This document shows positions 26,628 through 35,803 of a stretch of DNA of 64,000 nucleotides, piece by piece. Source of the DNA: Kitasatospora sp. MAP12-44 (GTDB lineage: Bacteria; Actinomycetota; Actinomycetes; Streptomycetales; Streptomycetaceae); contig NZ_JARZAE010000004.1 in assembly GCF_029892095.1 (NCBI RefSeq), forward strand, positions 1,116,001 through 1,180,000, written 5' to 3'. Numbering within the stretch: the stretch's first letter is position 1; each line of letters opens with the position of its first letter. Under the pieces are notes generated by a model, which did not search any database, was not told the origin of the DNA, and saw nothing but the letters and a program-made list of their open reading frames with translations. Made by a program: the position numbers and the translations under genes.

Positions 26628-26663
26628 CCCTCGGCGCCCGGCCGAGCAGCCGGGCGCCGAGGG
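26628..26663 (-). terminator. Hairpin terminator of the SHOCT gene
   Basis: Inverted repeat with 14-base arms (26628-26641, 26650-26663) and an eight-base loop, 27 bases past the stop of the minus-strand SHOCT gene and upstream of the sugar transporter operon. It insulates the two units. Confidence 0.82.
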
Positions 26664-26689
26664 TTGACCGGGCATTAGACCGGTCGGTC

Positions 26690-26989
26690 TTACTCCGGCC
26701 CGCGCAGCAGGTTCAGCCGGCGCTGGTACTCCTCGTCGTCGATCTCCCCCCGGGCGTAGCGCTCACTGAGGATCCGAGCCGCGTCGGGCCCTCTGCGGCC
26801 CGCGTCGGGCGGCGACCAGTGCATCGGGGAGGAGCCGGAATTCGCCTGGCGGGCGCCCTGGCGCCGGTAGACGAGCGCGATCAGCACGACGATGGCGATC
26901 AGGAGCAGGACGCCGAGCGCCAGCAGGCCGAAGCCCCAGCCTCCCCAGCCGCCCATCAAGCCGGCATGGTGGTGGAATCGCACGAACAT
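26690..26989 (-). CDS. SHOCT-domain membrane protein
   Basis: 99 residues. The N-terminal part is Gly/Trp-rich (MGGWGGWGFG) and leads into one membrane helix (about 20-43, LLALGVLLLIAIVVLIALVY). After a polar linker the C-terminal SHOCT domain (about 68-97) reads AARILSERYARGEIDDEEYQ, the typical short helical motif. AGGAGG precedes the ATG. SHOCT domains are thought to mediate oligomerisation; the specific role is unknown. Confidence 0.9.
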   Translation of the reverse strand: MFVRFHHHAGLMGGWGGWGFGLLALGVLLLIAIVVLIALVYRRQGARQANSGSSPMHWSPPDAGRRGPDAARILSERYARGEIDDEEYQRRLNLLRGPE

Positions 26990-27109
26990 GGCGCGCCGCC
27001 TCCTCGAAGTCCACTGCGGGGGCGGGCACGTCTCCGCAGCACCTCCAGTGTGCTCCGGGGCTCTGACCGGCGACGCTCAGCCGGATGAGAAGTTCGTGAA
27101 CCCTGTGTT

Positions 27110-27343
27110 CTATGCCTCGCCCGCGTGCCAGCGCGGCCACTCTCCCGGGCGGTCGGCCCAGTGGACCTGGTGCGGGTCGTCGAGGTCGATGCCGGGGAAG
27201 AGCTGCTTGAGGCGCGGCTCGAACTCCTCGGGAGCCAGCGGCTCCCATCCCACCCCCTTCAGGTGCACAAGGCGGTAGCGGCTGTCCGTGCGGAACTCCG
27301 CGACCTCGACCAGGACGTCGCGCGGGCTGCTGGTGCTGTTCAT
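27110..27343 (-). CDS. Small conserved hypothetical protein
   Basis: 77 residues starting MNSTSSPRDVLVEVAEFRTD. The rest reads as a compact folded domain: a YRLVHLKGVGWEPL strand pair, then FEPRLKQLFPGIDLDDP and a Trp-rich end HWADRPGEWPRWHAG. No membrane segment or known motif. The clean mixture of residues and its separation from neighbours support a genuine gene; no function can be named. The ribosome-binding site is weak. It is divergent from the PP2C phosphatase gene. Confidence 0.7.
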   Translation of the reverse strand: MNSTSSPRDVLVEVAEFRTDSRYRLVHLKGVGWEPLAPEEFEPRLKQLFPGIDLDDPHQVHWADRPGEWPRWHAGEA

Positions 27344-27520
27344 GCAGCCAAGCCTGTGGCGAGCCGCCCCGCCCTGCACGTTCTGCGTCCGTACGGAGCA
27401 GCGGCCGGTGTCCAGCGGCGGGCACCCCGACCAGAGGAACACCCGCAGCTTCGGTGCGATGATCGGAGAAATGAACGGCGTGCGGCCGCACGCCGCCCGC
27501 CGAGCTCGGCAGGAGGGACG

Positions 27521-29305
27521 ATGGCCCAGGACGAGCCGCGGACTCCCGCCCCGACCGTGCTCGGCGATCAGGAGGCACAGGCCCTGCTGGCGGCGCTCGG
27601 CACCGCGGAGCTGGCGGCCGGGCTGCTCCCGATGCTCGGTGACTACCACCTGGTCCGCCAGATCCTGGACCGGGCGAGCCTGGGCATCGCCGTCCTCGAC
27701 CCCGAACTGCGCTACCGCTACGTCAACCGGACGCTGGCCGAGATCAACGGCGTGGCCGCCGCCGACCACCTCGGCAAGTGCCTGGAGGACGTCGTCCCCG
27801 GCATAGACGTGGCGGCCGCCGAGACGGCGCTGCGCTCGGTACTGGCCGACGGCGAGCCGCGGGTGCACACCGTCGAAGGCACCACCGCCTCCGGCCCGGC
27901 CACCGAACCGCGCTGGTGGCACAACGCCTACCACCGCCTCGAGGGCCCCGACGGCGAGGTGGTGGGCGTGGTGGCGATGGTCCTGGAGATCACCGAGGAC
28001 CGCCGGATCCGCCAGGCGCTCGCCCGCGCCAGCACCCGGCTGGCGCTGCTCGACGAGGCGGCCACCCGGATCGGCACCACTCTGGACGTGGACCAGACCT
28101 GCAAGGAGCTGACCCGCCTGCTGGTGCCGCGGCTGGCCGACCTCGCCGTCGTCGACGTCCTGGAGACGGACGGACCACCGGCCGGCGCCCGCCCGCCCGC
28201 CCCGCTGCGGATGCGCCGGCTGGCGCTGAGCACCACCGGCGCGATGGTCAAGGCGGGCCGGCAAATCGGCGGGCCGGGCTTCCAGTTCACCGCGCAGCCC
28301 TCCGCCGCCGCGGCGCGCTGCCTGGCCGAGCAGCAGCCGGTGCTGTTCAACTTCCCCACCGACGAGGAGCTGCGCCAGGGCATCTCGGACGCCGCCCGGG
28401 CGGCCCGCTACCGCCGCCTCGGCCTGCACTCGGCGGTCTTCGTGCCGCTCACCGCGCGCGGCCAGGTGGTGGGCGTGGTCGTCCTGGTACGGGCCGGCGA
28501 CTCCCCCGGCTTCACCCCCGACGAGGTGGAGCTGGTCGCCGAGCTGGCCCGGCGCGCCGCCGCCAGCATCAGCAACGCGCAGCGCTACGCCCACGAACAC
28601 GAGACCGCGCTGGCCCTGCAGCGCGCCCTGCTCGCCGAGCCGATGACCCCGCACCCGGACGTCGAGTGCGCCAGCCGCTATCTGCCGGCCGGCGCCAGCG
28701 CCGAGGTGGGCGGCGACTGGTACGACACGGTGGCCCTGCCCGGCGGCTCGACCCTGCTGGTGGTGGGCGACGTGATGGGCCACGGCCTGGACGCCGCGGC
28801 GACCATGAGCGAGTACCGCACGCTGCTGCGCGCGCTGGCCCTGCAGGGACGCCGGCCGGACGAGATCCTGCGCGAGGCCGAGCGGATCGTCGAGGCGCTG
28901 GAGGTGGAGCGGGTGGCCACCTGCCTGCTGGTGCTGATCGACCCCGCCGCCGGAACCTCCTCCTTCGCCAGCGCCGGCCACCTGCCGCCGCTCCAGCTGG
29001 AGCCGGGCCGGGCCGGTCGGCTGCTGGACGTGCCGGTCGGCCCGCCGCTGGGGACGGGCTGCGGCGGCTACCTGCAGCTGACCATGCCGTACGCGCCTGG
29101 CTCGACCCTGCTGCTGTACACCGACGGCCTGGTCGAGCGGCGCGGCACCGACATCGAGGAGTCACTGGCCGGCTTCGCCGCACTGGCCCTGGACCCGGCC
29201 GACCCGCTGGAGCACCTGATCGACACCGCGCTGACCGCCCTGGCGGCCGGCCACGGCGAGGACGACGTCGCCGTCCTCGCCGCCCGGCTGATCAGCCCCG
29301 GGTGA
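27521..29305 (+). CDS. PAS-GAF-SpoIIE (PP2C) serine phosphatase
   Basis: 594 residues from ATG 27521 with AGGAGGG upstream; longer frames to 27125 are not supported. PAS domain about 45-160 (LGIAVLDPELRYRYVNRTL), GAF about 175-345 (ARLALLDEAATRIGTTLD), and a PP2C/SpoIIE domain about 370-590. The phosphatase metal ligands are in VGGDWYDTV and VGDVMGHGLDAA, with SAGHLPPL and a final GEDDVAVLA. Such proteins dephosphorylate anti-anti-sigma factors in partner-switching pathways in response to a sensed signal. No anti-sigma gene is adjacent, so partners are encoded elsewhere. Confidence 0.93.
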   Translation: MAQDEPRTPAPTVLGDQEAQALLAALGTAELAAGLLPMLGDYHLVRQILDRASLGIAVLDPELRYRYVNRTLAEINGVAAADHLGKCLEDVVPGIDVAAAETALRSVLADGEPRVHTVEGTTASGPATEPRWWHNAYHRLEGPDGEVVGVVAMVLEITEDRRIRQALARASTRLALLDEAATRIGTTLDVDQTCKELTRLLVPRLADLAVVDVLETDGPPAGARPPAPLRMRRLALSTTGAMVKAGRQIGGPGFQFTAQPSAAAARCLAEQQPVLFNFPTDEELRQGISDAARAARYRRLGLHSAVFVPLTARGQVVGVVVLVRAGDSPGFTPDEVELVAELARRAAASISNAQRYAHEHETALALQRALLAEPMTPHPDVECASRYLPAGASAEVGGDWYDTVALPGGSTLLVVGDVMGHGLDAAATMSEYRTLLRALALQGRRPDEILREAERIVEALEVERVATCLLVLIDPAAGTSSFASAGHLPPLQLEPGRAGRLLDVPVGPPLGTGCGGYLQLTMPYAPGSTLLLYTDGLVERRGTDIEESLAGFAALALDPADPLEHLIDTALTALAAGHGEDDVAVLAARLISPG

Positions 29306-29318
29306 TCAGCCCCGGGTG
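29291..29318. repeat. 14-bp tandem duplication spanning convergent stop codons
   Basis: ATCAGCCCCGGGTG occurs twice in tandem (29291-29304 and 29305-29318). Its junction makes TGATCA at 29303-29308, whose left half is the plus-strand stop TGA of the phosphatase and right half the minus-strand stop of the NCS1 permease. The two genes thus end back-to-back without a spacer. Confidence 0.85.
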
Positions 29319-30772
29319 AGCTCCACCTCCGGTGCCACCGGCAGCGGCGTGCCGCCGGACCGCCCGCGCGAGCGGTGCGAGAGGCCCAGGTAGACCAGCG
29401 CCGCCACGGCGCCCGAGAGCAGGAAGCTCACGTCGATCCCGCCGGTCAGCCCCAGCAGCGGGCCCTGGTAGACGGGCGTGTCGACCGAGCAGAGCCCGAC
29501 CACCCCGCCCAGCACCCAGGCGACAGTGGCGGGGACGTTCCAGCCCGCGCGGTACCAGTAGATTCCGCCGCGGGTGCGCTGGTTCAGCACCTGCAGCGAG
29601 GGCCGGTCGTAGTCGCCCCGGCAGCGCCGGAAGCCGATCAGGGTGATCACCGCCCACGGGGTGCCGATCGCGGTGAGCACCAGCACGAAGGAGGTCACCG
29701 CGTCCTGCGCGCTCCAGACGAAGTGGCCGAGGAACACCAGCAGGGTCGCCATCCCGGCCACCACATAGGTGGCCTGCAGGCGGGTGGCGCGCGGCAGGAT
29801 CGCGTCCAGGTCCAGGCCCATGCTGTAGAGCATCAGACCGGAGTTGCCCGCGCTGCCCATCAGCCCGTTGAGCAGCAGCGGCAGCAGGAACCAGGCCGGT
29901 GCGCCGGCCAGCAGCCCGCTCACGTAGTTGTCGCCCGCGCCGGTGGCGACGGCGGTGAAGGTGCCGAACAGCTGCGGGATCAGCAGGCCGAGGAAGAGCC
30001 CGCCGCAGGTCGCCCAGAGCACCTTGCGGCTGGAGTGGCGCACCGGCGAGACGTACCGGGTGTAGTCGCCGAGCAGGGTGATGAAGGCGATCGGGCCGCT
30101 CAGCCCGGCCGAGACCACGGCCAGCAGCCAGGTCTGCCAGAAGCCGCCCAGCAGGTAGTGGCCGTGCGTGGAGGCGTTGAAGTGCGGCAGGAAGGCGAAC
30201 AGGCCCAGCACCAGGAGCACCGACATGCTCCACATCAGCCACTTCTCCAGCTTCAGCAGCAGCTGGTAGCCGAAGACCGCGAAGGTCGCGCTGAGCGTGG
30301 CCAGCACGGTGTAGGTGACCACGTACGCCGGGCCGTGGGCCGGCAGGCCGATCATCCGGTTCAGCGCGCCGACCACCACGTCGCCGCCCACCCACAGGGC
30401 GAGCGCGGTGTAGCCGAGCGAGAGCAGCAGGCCCACCACCGAGCCGATCAGCCGCCCGCGCACCCCGAAGTGCGCACCGCTGCTGGTCGACAGGTTGGTG
30501 GCGGTGCGCAGCGAGACCAGCGCCAGCGGCGCGACCAGCACGATGCCCACCGCGGTGCCCAGGATCAGCGAGGTGCAGCTGGCCCAGAAGGAGAGCCCGA
30601 AGGAGACCGGGAGCCAGCCGAAGACGACCACGCCGAACGCCAGGTTGGAGCCGATCAGGATGCTCAACACGTCCCGTGGGGTGCTGGTGCGCTCCGCGTC
30701 GGGGATGGTGTCGACACCGTGCTGCTCGATGAGGCTGTGGCTTGGACCGTCCGCCGTGGAGCTTTTGTTCAT
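29306..30772 (-). CDS. NCS1-family purine/cytosine-type permease
   Basis: 488 residues with about twelve membrane helices. Features of nucleobase:cation symporters: SILIGSNLAFGVVVFGWLPV in the first helix, SGAHFGVRGRLIGS, LGDYTRYVSPVRHSSRK after helix 6, and STHGHYLLGGFW. The soluble N-terminus is short (SLIEQHGVDTIPDAERTSTP). It likely imports a purine, cytosine, allantoin or a related compound; the specific substrate is not evident. Its stop is immediately adjacent to that of the convergent phosphatase gene. Confidence 0.9.
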   Translation of the reverse strand: MNKSSTADGPSHSLIEQHGVDTIPDAERTSTPRDVLSILIGSNLAFGVVVFGWLPVSFGLSFWASCTSLILGTAVGIVLVAPLALVSLRTATNLSTSSGAHFGVRGRLIGSVVGLLLSLGYTALALWVGGDVVVGALNRMIGLPAHGPAYVVTYTVLATLSATFAVFGYQLLLKLEKWLMWSMSVLLVLGLFAFLPHFNASTHGHYLLGGFWQTWLLAVVSAGLSGPIAFITLLGDYTRYVSPVRHSSRKVLWATCGGLFLGLLIPQLFGTFTAVATGAGDNYVSGLLAGAPAWFLLPLLLNGLMGSAGNSGLMLYSMGLDLDAILPRATRLQATYVVAGMATLLVFLGHFVWSAQDAVTSFVLVLTAIGTPWAVITLIGFRRCRGDYDRPSLQVLNQRTRGGIYWYRAGWNVPATVAWVLGGVVGLCSVDTPVYQGPLLGLTGGIDVSFLLSGAVAALVYLGLSHRSRGRSGGTPLPVAPEVELTRG

Positions 30773-30868
30773 GCGTGCCAGCGTGACGTGCGCACAGGCA
30801 TGGGCGAAACCAGCCGAATGTCTGATTTACACCGGCCGATCCGCCGCCCTCCCGTACGTTTCTCCAGC

Positions 30869-31387
30869 TCAGACGTCCCCCTGCTGTTCGCTGCGGACCG
30901 CCTCCTCCGCCGCCGTCTGGGCCGCCTGCACCTCCGCCGCCACCTCCTCGGCCGGACGGCGCACGACGGTGCCGCCGTGCCGCAGGGCGATCGCGTCGAC
31001 GGCGTCGGGGCTGTGCTCGCGCAGCTCGGCGATCAGCAGGCTGCCGCCCTCGGTGAGCCCGCGGCTGTAGACCATCAGCCCCTCGGCGGCGTCCTGGAAG
31101 TGCTGGATCTCGGCCGCGCCGCCCAGCATGGTGCCCGCCGTCCAGCCGAGGAAGACGCCGATCGGACCTCCGATCAGCCCGACCAGGCCGCCGACAAGCC
31201 CGCCGGCCACCGTCGTCGCGCCGGCCCCGCGCACCCAGCTCTCGGGCACGTCGAGCAGCCCGTCCGCCGACCGTTCCAGCACCGCCGCCTGGCGGACCCC
31301 GTGCAGCTCCTTCACCTCCTCGTACGCGGCGCGGACGCTCGCCTGGTCACGGAAGGTGACGAACAGCATGGTGTGGGACTCCGGCAT
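30869..31387 (-). CDS. DUF1269-family membrane-associated protein
   Basis: 172 residues from ATG 31387 (MPESHTMLFVTFRD); the longer frame from 31456 adds unlikely sequence. The N-terminal half has an alpha/beta domain (QASVRAAYEEVKELHGVRQAAVLERSA). A Gly-rich hydrophobic hairpin follows (about 62-100, GGLVGGLVGLIGGPIGVFLG), then a second alpha/beta part (GLMVYSRGLTEGGSLLIAEL). This layout matches DUF1269. Function is unknown; the family is often found in stress-associated clusters. Confidence 0.85.
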   Translation of the reverse strand: MPESHTMLFVTFRDQASVRAAYEEVKELHGVRQAAVLERSADGLLDVPESWVRGAGATTVAGGLVGGLVGLIGGPIGVFLGWTAGTMLGGAAEIQHFQDAAEGLMVYSRGLTEGGSLLIAELREHSPDAVDAIALRHGGTVVRRPAEEVAAEVQAAQTAAEEAVRSEQQGDV

Positions 31388-31516
31388 CGGACGGCCTCTC
31401 GACGTGCCTGGCAGTACACCGAGCACCCTAGGGTCTGTCCGCGACCGGTGCGACACGATCGATCGGGTGCGTCCGCACCGTAGTGATCAAGGCCCTGCGC
31501 GCCCGACAATCGGATC

Positions 31517-33079
31517 ATGTCGCTGCGAGCCGCCTTCTCCGACCCTGTCCGGTACGGCGCACTGGCCGCGGGCACGCTCCCCGTGCTCTCCTTCCCACCG
31601 CTCGACCTGGAGGCGCTGGCCTGGGTCGCGCTGGTGCCGGGGCTGCTGCTGATGCAGCGCGCGCCCAGCGCCCGGGAGGCCGGTGTGCGCGGCTGGTGGT
31701 TCGGCGCCGGATTCGTGCTGGCCGCGATGTACTGGCTGGTCCCCACCGTCGGCCCGGGCCTGCTGCTGATCGCGGCGCTGTTCGGCGCGCTGCAGGGCGG
31801 GGTGGGCCTCGCGGTCTGGACGCTGCTGCGCCCGCCGCTCACGCCGGGGCGGGCCGCGGCGGCGCTGGCGGTGATCCCGTCCGCCTGGGTGGTCAGCGAG
31901 TTCGCGCGCTCCTGGCAGGCGCTCGGCGGGCCGTGGGCGCTGCTCGGGGCCACCCAGTGGCGCCATCCCACGGTGCTCGCGCTGGCCTCGCTCGGCGGGG
32001 TCTGGCTGCTCAGCGCCGCCGTGGTGGCGGTCAACACCGGTGTGCTGATCATCCTGCTGGCCGACCGCACGGCGGTACGGGCCGTCGGCGCGGTCAGCGG
32101 CGCGCTGGTCCTGCTGGCCGGACCGGCGCTCTTCGCGCTGCGCGCCGGGCCCAGCCCGGTCCGCACCGAGACCGTCGCCCTGGTGCAGCCCGGCATCGTC
32201 GCGGACCCCGCCGCCCGGCTGGACGCCTCCGCCAGGATCACCGCCGACCTGACCGCCGGCCATCCGGATCTGATCGTCTGGGGCGAGAGCAGCGTCGGCA
32301 CCGACCTGGCCCGCGACCCGGCCACCCTGGGCCGGCTGCGCGCGCTGTCCGCCGACGCCGGCGCGCAACTGATCGTCAACGAGGACGCCCGCAAGGCCGA
32401 CGGGCACATCTCCAAGGACGCCGTGCTGATCGGCCCCGACGGCATCCGGGCGCGCTACGCCAAGATGCGCCTGGTGCCGTTCGGGGAGTACATCCCGCTG
32501 CGCCCGCTGCTCGGCTGGATCGCCGGGATCAGCCGGGCGGCCGGTGAGAACCGCACCCCAGGCGCCGACTTCCACCTGCTGCACCCCACCGACCAGGCCG
32601 GTCGCCCGCTGCCGCTCGGGGTGCTGATCTGCTTCGAGTCGGCCTTCCCGGACATGGCCCGCACCGCGGCCGACCAGGGCGCCCAGCTGATCGTCTACCA
32701 GTCGGCGACCTCCAGCTTCCAGCACACCTCGGCCCCCGACCAGCACGCCTCGCTGGCCGCACTGCGCGCCGCCGAGACCGGGCGCCCGGTCGTCCAGGCG
32801 GCGCTGAGCGGCGTCTCGGTGGCCTTCGACGCCCAGGGCCGCCAACTCGCCCGCTACGGCACCGGGCGCACCGGCGCCCTCACCGTCCGGCTGGCGCTGC
32901 CCGACCCGCGCTGGCGCACCTGGTACGACCGGCTGGGCGACGTCGTGCCGTGGACAGCCGTCCTGGTCAGCGCGTGCGCTGCGGCCTGCGCGCGACACCC
33001 GGGCCGGCGCCTGCCCGGCGGGCCGGCCGACGACCGGGCGCCGAGAAGGCGTCAGCTCCTGCGCGCCCGGCTGGGCTGA
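31517..33079 (+). CDS. lnt: Apolipoprotein N-acyltransferase
   Basis: 520 residues. The N-terminal half has about six to seven membrane helices, followed by a nitrilase-like extracytoplasmic domain and a last hydrophobic segment. The catalytic triad is visible: Glu257 (VWGESS), Lys316 (YAKMRLVPFGEY) and Cys372 (ICFESAFPD). Lnt transfers a third acyl chain to the N-terminal Cys of lipoproteins. Actinobacteria including Streptomyces and mycobacteria do carry Lnt. Its 3' end overlaps the convergent polymerase-domain gene by 28 bases. Confidence 0.93.
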   Translation: MSLRAAFSDPVRYGALAAGTLPVLSFPPLDLEALAWVALVPGLLLMQRAPSAREAGVRGWWFGAGFVLAAMYWLVPTVGPGLLLIAALFGALQGGVGLAVWTLLRPPLTPGRAAAALAVIPSAWVVSEFARSWQALGGPWALLGATQWRHPTVLALASLGGVWLLSAAVVAVNTGVLIILLADRTAVRAVGAVSGALVLLAGPALFALRAGPSPVRTETVALVQPGIVADPAARLDASARITADLTAGHPDLIVWGESSVGTDLARDPATLGRLRALSADAGAQLIVNEDARKADGHISKDAVLIGPDGIRARYAKMRLVPFGEYIPLRPLLGWIAGISRAAGENRTPGADFHLLHPTDQAGRPLPLGVLICFESAFPDMARTAADQGAQLIVYQSATSSFQHTSAPDQHASLAALRAAETGRPVVQAALSGVSVAFDAQGRQLARYGTGRTGALTVRLALPDPRWRTWYDRLGDVVPWTAVLVSACAAACARHPGRRLPGGPADDRAPRRRQLLRARLG

Positions 33080-34059
33080 ACCCGCGGCGGCTCGCCCGGC
33101 GCCTTCGGGTGGTCGGGCGGGTACGGCAGCTCCCCGAGCCCCTCGTCGTGGGCCTGACGCGCCGCCAGCTCCAGCACCGACCCCAGGCCGAAGGCGTGCT
33201 CGGCCAGCTCGGCGTAGGGATCGCCGAGCGCGGCCAGCCGCGGCGGCACGGTGCGCAGCGTGAAGTCCTGCGGCCCGGCGTCGTCCAGCTCCTCCCAGCC
33301 CAGCGGCGTCGAGACGGTGGCCTCAGGCCTGGCCCGCAGCGAGTAGGCGGAGGCGATGGTGCGGTCGCGGGCCATCTGGTTGTAGTCGACGAAGACCTTC
33401 TCGCCGCGCTCCTCCTTCCACCAGGCGGTGGTGACGGCCTGCGGCAGCCGCCGCTCCAGCTCCCGGCCGAGCGCGATCGCGCACCCGCGCACCTCGGGGT
33501 ACGTCCAGTCCGGCCGGATCGGGACGTAGACGTGCAGGCCGCGGCCGCCGGAGGTCTTGGGCCAGCCGCGCAGGCCGTGCTCGCCGAGCACCGCGCGCAG
33601 CTCGTGGGCCGCCCGGACGGCGTCGCGGAAGTCGGTGCCGGGCTGCGGGTCGAGGTCCAGGCGCAGCTCGTCGGGGCGGTCGGTGTCGGCGCGGCGGACC
33701 GGCCAGGGGTGGAAGGTCAGGCAGCCGAGGTTGGCCGCCCACAGGACGGCGGCCGGCTCGGTCGGGCAGATCTCGTCGGCGAAGCGGCCGCTGGGGAAGG
33801 CGATCCGCGCGGTGGGGATCCAGTCCGGCAGGTTCTTGGGCGCCCGCTTCTGGTAGAAGAACTCGCCTTCGACGCCGTCCGGGAACCGCTGCAGGGTGGT
33901 CGGCCGCTCCCGCAGCCCGCGCAGCGCCGCCTCCGCGACGGCCTGGTAGTACTGGGCGACGTCCAACTTGGTGAACCCCGGCACGGGGTAGTACACCTTG
34001 CCCGGGTTCGAGATCCGTACGGCCCGCCCGCCGACCTCCAGCTCCACCACTTCAGCCAT
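33052..34059 (-). CDS. LigD-type NHEJ DNA polymerase (primase-polymerase domain)
   Basis: 335 residues from ATG 34059 (MAEVVELEVGGR); the frame continues to 34275 but would overlap the divergent ligase gene. It matches the stand-alone LigD polymerase domain (AEP superfamily): FFYQKRAPKNLPDWI, LGCLTFHPWPVR, the metal-binding Asp pair in LRLDLDPQPGTD, KTSGGRGLHVYVPI, and RDRTIASAYSLRARPEATVS. These enzymes fill gaps and add ribonucleotides during Ku-dependent end joining. It is divergent from an ATP-dependent ligase gene, 61 bases apart, giving a split LigD system. Ku is not in the window. Confidence 0.93.
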   Translation of the reverse strand: MAEVVELEVGGRAVRISNPGKVYYPVPGFTKLDVAQYYQAVAEAALRGLRERPTTLQRFPDGVEGEFFYQKRAPKNLPDWIPTARIAFPSGRFADEICPTEPAAVLWAANLGCLTFHPWPVRRADTDRPDELRLDLDPQPGTDFRDAVRAAHELRAVLGEHGLRGWPKTSGGRGLHVYVPIRPDWTYPEVRGCAIALGRELERRLPQAVTTAWWKEERGEKVFVDYNQMARDRTIASAYSLRARPEATVSTPLGWEELDDAGPQDFTLRTVPPRLAALGDPYAELAEHAFGLGSVLELAARQAHDEGLGELPYPPDHPKAPGEPPRVQPSRARRS

Positions 34060-34120
34060 GCATCCACCGTAGGCGCGAGCCCGGCGGGCGGCGCGGCGTG
34101 CGGCGCCGCACCATCGGAGC

Positions 34121-35182
34121 ATGGACCTCCCTCTGATGCCGCCGGTCGAGCCGATGCTGGCCAAGGCGGTGGACGACATCCCCGCGGGCATGCAGTACGA
34201 GGCCAAGTGGGACGGCTTCCGCGCGCTCGTCTTCCGTGACGGCGAGGCGGTGGAGCTGGCCAGCCGGACCGGCAAGTCGCTGACCCGCTACTTCCCCGAG
34301 CTGGTGGAGGTGCTGCGCGCCGAGCTGCCCGAACGGTGCGTGCTGGACGGCGAGATCGTGATCGCGCACGACGGGCGGCTGCACTTCGAGGAGCTGCAGG
34401 AGCGGATCCACCCGGCGGCCTCCCGGGTGCGCACGCTGGCCGAACGCACCCCCGCCTCGTACATCGCCTTCGACCTGCTGGCGCTCGGCGACGCCTCGCT
34501 GGCCGACCAGCCGCTGGCCGCCCGGCGCGCCGCGCTGGAGGCGGCCCTGGCCACGGCGCGCCCGCCCGTGCACACCGCCCCGGCGACCACCGACCGGGAG
34601 CTCGCCCGGAGCTGGTTCACCCGCTTCGAGGGCGCCGGACTGGACGGGATCGTGGCGAAACCACTCGACCAGCCGTACCGGCCCGGAGTGCGCTCGATGT
34701 TCAAGATCAAGCACGGCCGGACCGCCGACTGCGTGGTGGCCGGCTACCGCGAGCACAAGGACGGCTCCGGCGCCGGCTCGCTGCTGCTGGGCCTGTACGA
34801 CGCGGCGGGCGTACTGCAGCACGTCGGCGTCTGCTCCTCGTTCACCGCGGCCCGCCGGCGTGAGCTGACCGAGGAGCTGGCCCCGCTGCGGATGGCCGAT
34901 CCGGGCGGGCACCCGTGGGCGGCCTGGACCGAGGAGGCCGCGCACGAGAGCGCCCGGCTGCCCGGCGCGCCCAGCCGCTGGAGCGGCGGCAAGGACGCCT
35001 CGTGGGTGCCGCTGCGCCCGGAGCTGGTCTGCGAGGTCGCCTACGACCACATGGAGGGCACCCGGTTCCGGCACACCACCCGGTTCCGGCGCTGGCGCCC
35101 GGACCGGACCCCGCAGAGCTGCGACTACCGCCAGCTGGAGGAGCCGGTCGGCTACGACCTGGCTCAGCTGCTCGGCAGCTAG
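34121..35182 (+). CDS. ATP-dependent DNA ligase (LigC/LigD ligase-domain type)
   Basis: 353 residues. The nucleotidyltransferase motif I is EAKWDGFR with the adenylated Lys29. Motif III-like CVLDGEIVI, motif IV-like FEGAGLDGIVAKPL and motif V MFKIKHGRTADCVV follow in order, then a C-terminal OB-fold with SWVPLRPELVCEVAYDHMEG and RHTTRFRRWRPDR. It seals breaks in non-homologous end joining, most likely with the divergently encoded polymerase domain. Length equals single-domain LigC-type ligases. Confidence 0.94.
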   Translation: MDLPLMPPVEPMLAKAVDDIPAGMQYEAKWDGFRALVFRDGEAVELASRTGKSLTRYFPELVEVLRAELPERCVLDGEIVIAHDGRLHFEELQERIHPAASRVRTLAERTPASYIAFDLLALGDASLADQPLAARRAALEAALATARPPVHTAPATTDRELARSWFTRFEGAGLDGIVAKPLDQPYRPGVRSMFKIKHGRTADCVVAGYREHKDGSGAGSLLLGLYDAAGVLQHVGVCSSFTAARRRELTEELAPLRMADPGGHPWAAWTEEAAHESARLPGAPSRWSGGKDASWVPLRPELVCEVAYDHMEGTRFRHTTRFRRWRPDRTPQSCDYRQLEEPVGYDLAQLLGS

Positions 35183-35237
35183 GGCGCGGATTTGGCACCA
35201 TCGTTACCAGGGGGCATGACCGATGAGGTGAGCGCGG

Positions 35238-35771
35238 ATGTCCAACGACGCGATCGTGCTGCTCAAGGAGGACCGCAAGGAGATCCTCCGGCTTTTCGGG
35301 GCCTACCGGGCATATCTGGCACAGCGGGACGCCGGCGGCGCCGACCACGCGGCCGGGGCCGACCTCGCCGACCGGATCGTGCACCTCCTCACCGTCCACA
35401 CGTATCTGGAGGACGAGGTGCTGTACCCGCGGCTGCGGGCCCTGCTGAGCGACCCCGAGCACGAGGTGCTGCGCAGCTACCAGCAGCACCGCACCGCGGA
35501 CCAGCTCTGCGAGGAGCTCTCCGCCCAGCCGCCGGACGGCGAGCCGCCCGAGGTCCGCGCGGCGCGCGACGCCCGGATCGTCGAGCTGATCGACACCGTC
35601 AGCCGGCGCATCGAGGAGGAGGAGCGCGAGTGGTTCCCGCTGGTCCGGGGCGCGGTGAGCCGCAAGGCGCTCCAGGACATCGGCACCCAGCTGCTCGCGG
35701 TCCGCGAGACGGCCCCTCGCCCGTCTTCGAGCCCCAGCGGTTTCCAGGACTCCCCCGGGGGCACCCGGTAG
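35238..35771 (+). CDS. Hemerythrin-like (HHE) domain protein
   Basis: 177 residues. A four-helix HHE domain spans about residues 5-150. Candidate di-iron ligands are the His of TVHTYLEDEVLYP, the His of SYQQHRTADQL, and the acidic EEEEREWFPLVR segment. The first His is less clear because the usual H of helix 1 reads KEDRKEILRLF. Such proteins bind O2 or NO or sense redox state. A conserved small protein gene follows after 32 bases. Confidence 0.85.
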   Translation: MSNDAIVLLKEDRKEILRLFGAYRAYLAQRDAGGADHAAGADLADRIVHLLTVHTYLEDEVLYPRLRALLSDPEHEVLRSYQQHRTADQLCEELSAQPPDGEPPEVRAARDARIVELIDTVSRRIEEEEREWFPLVRGAVSRKALQDIGTQLLAVRETAPRPSSSPSGFQDSPGGTR

Positions 35772-35803
35772 ACGAGGACGATCGGCACCGAGGAGGCACA
35801 GCC

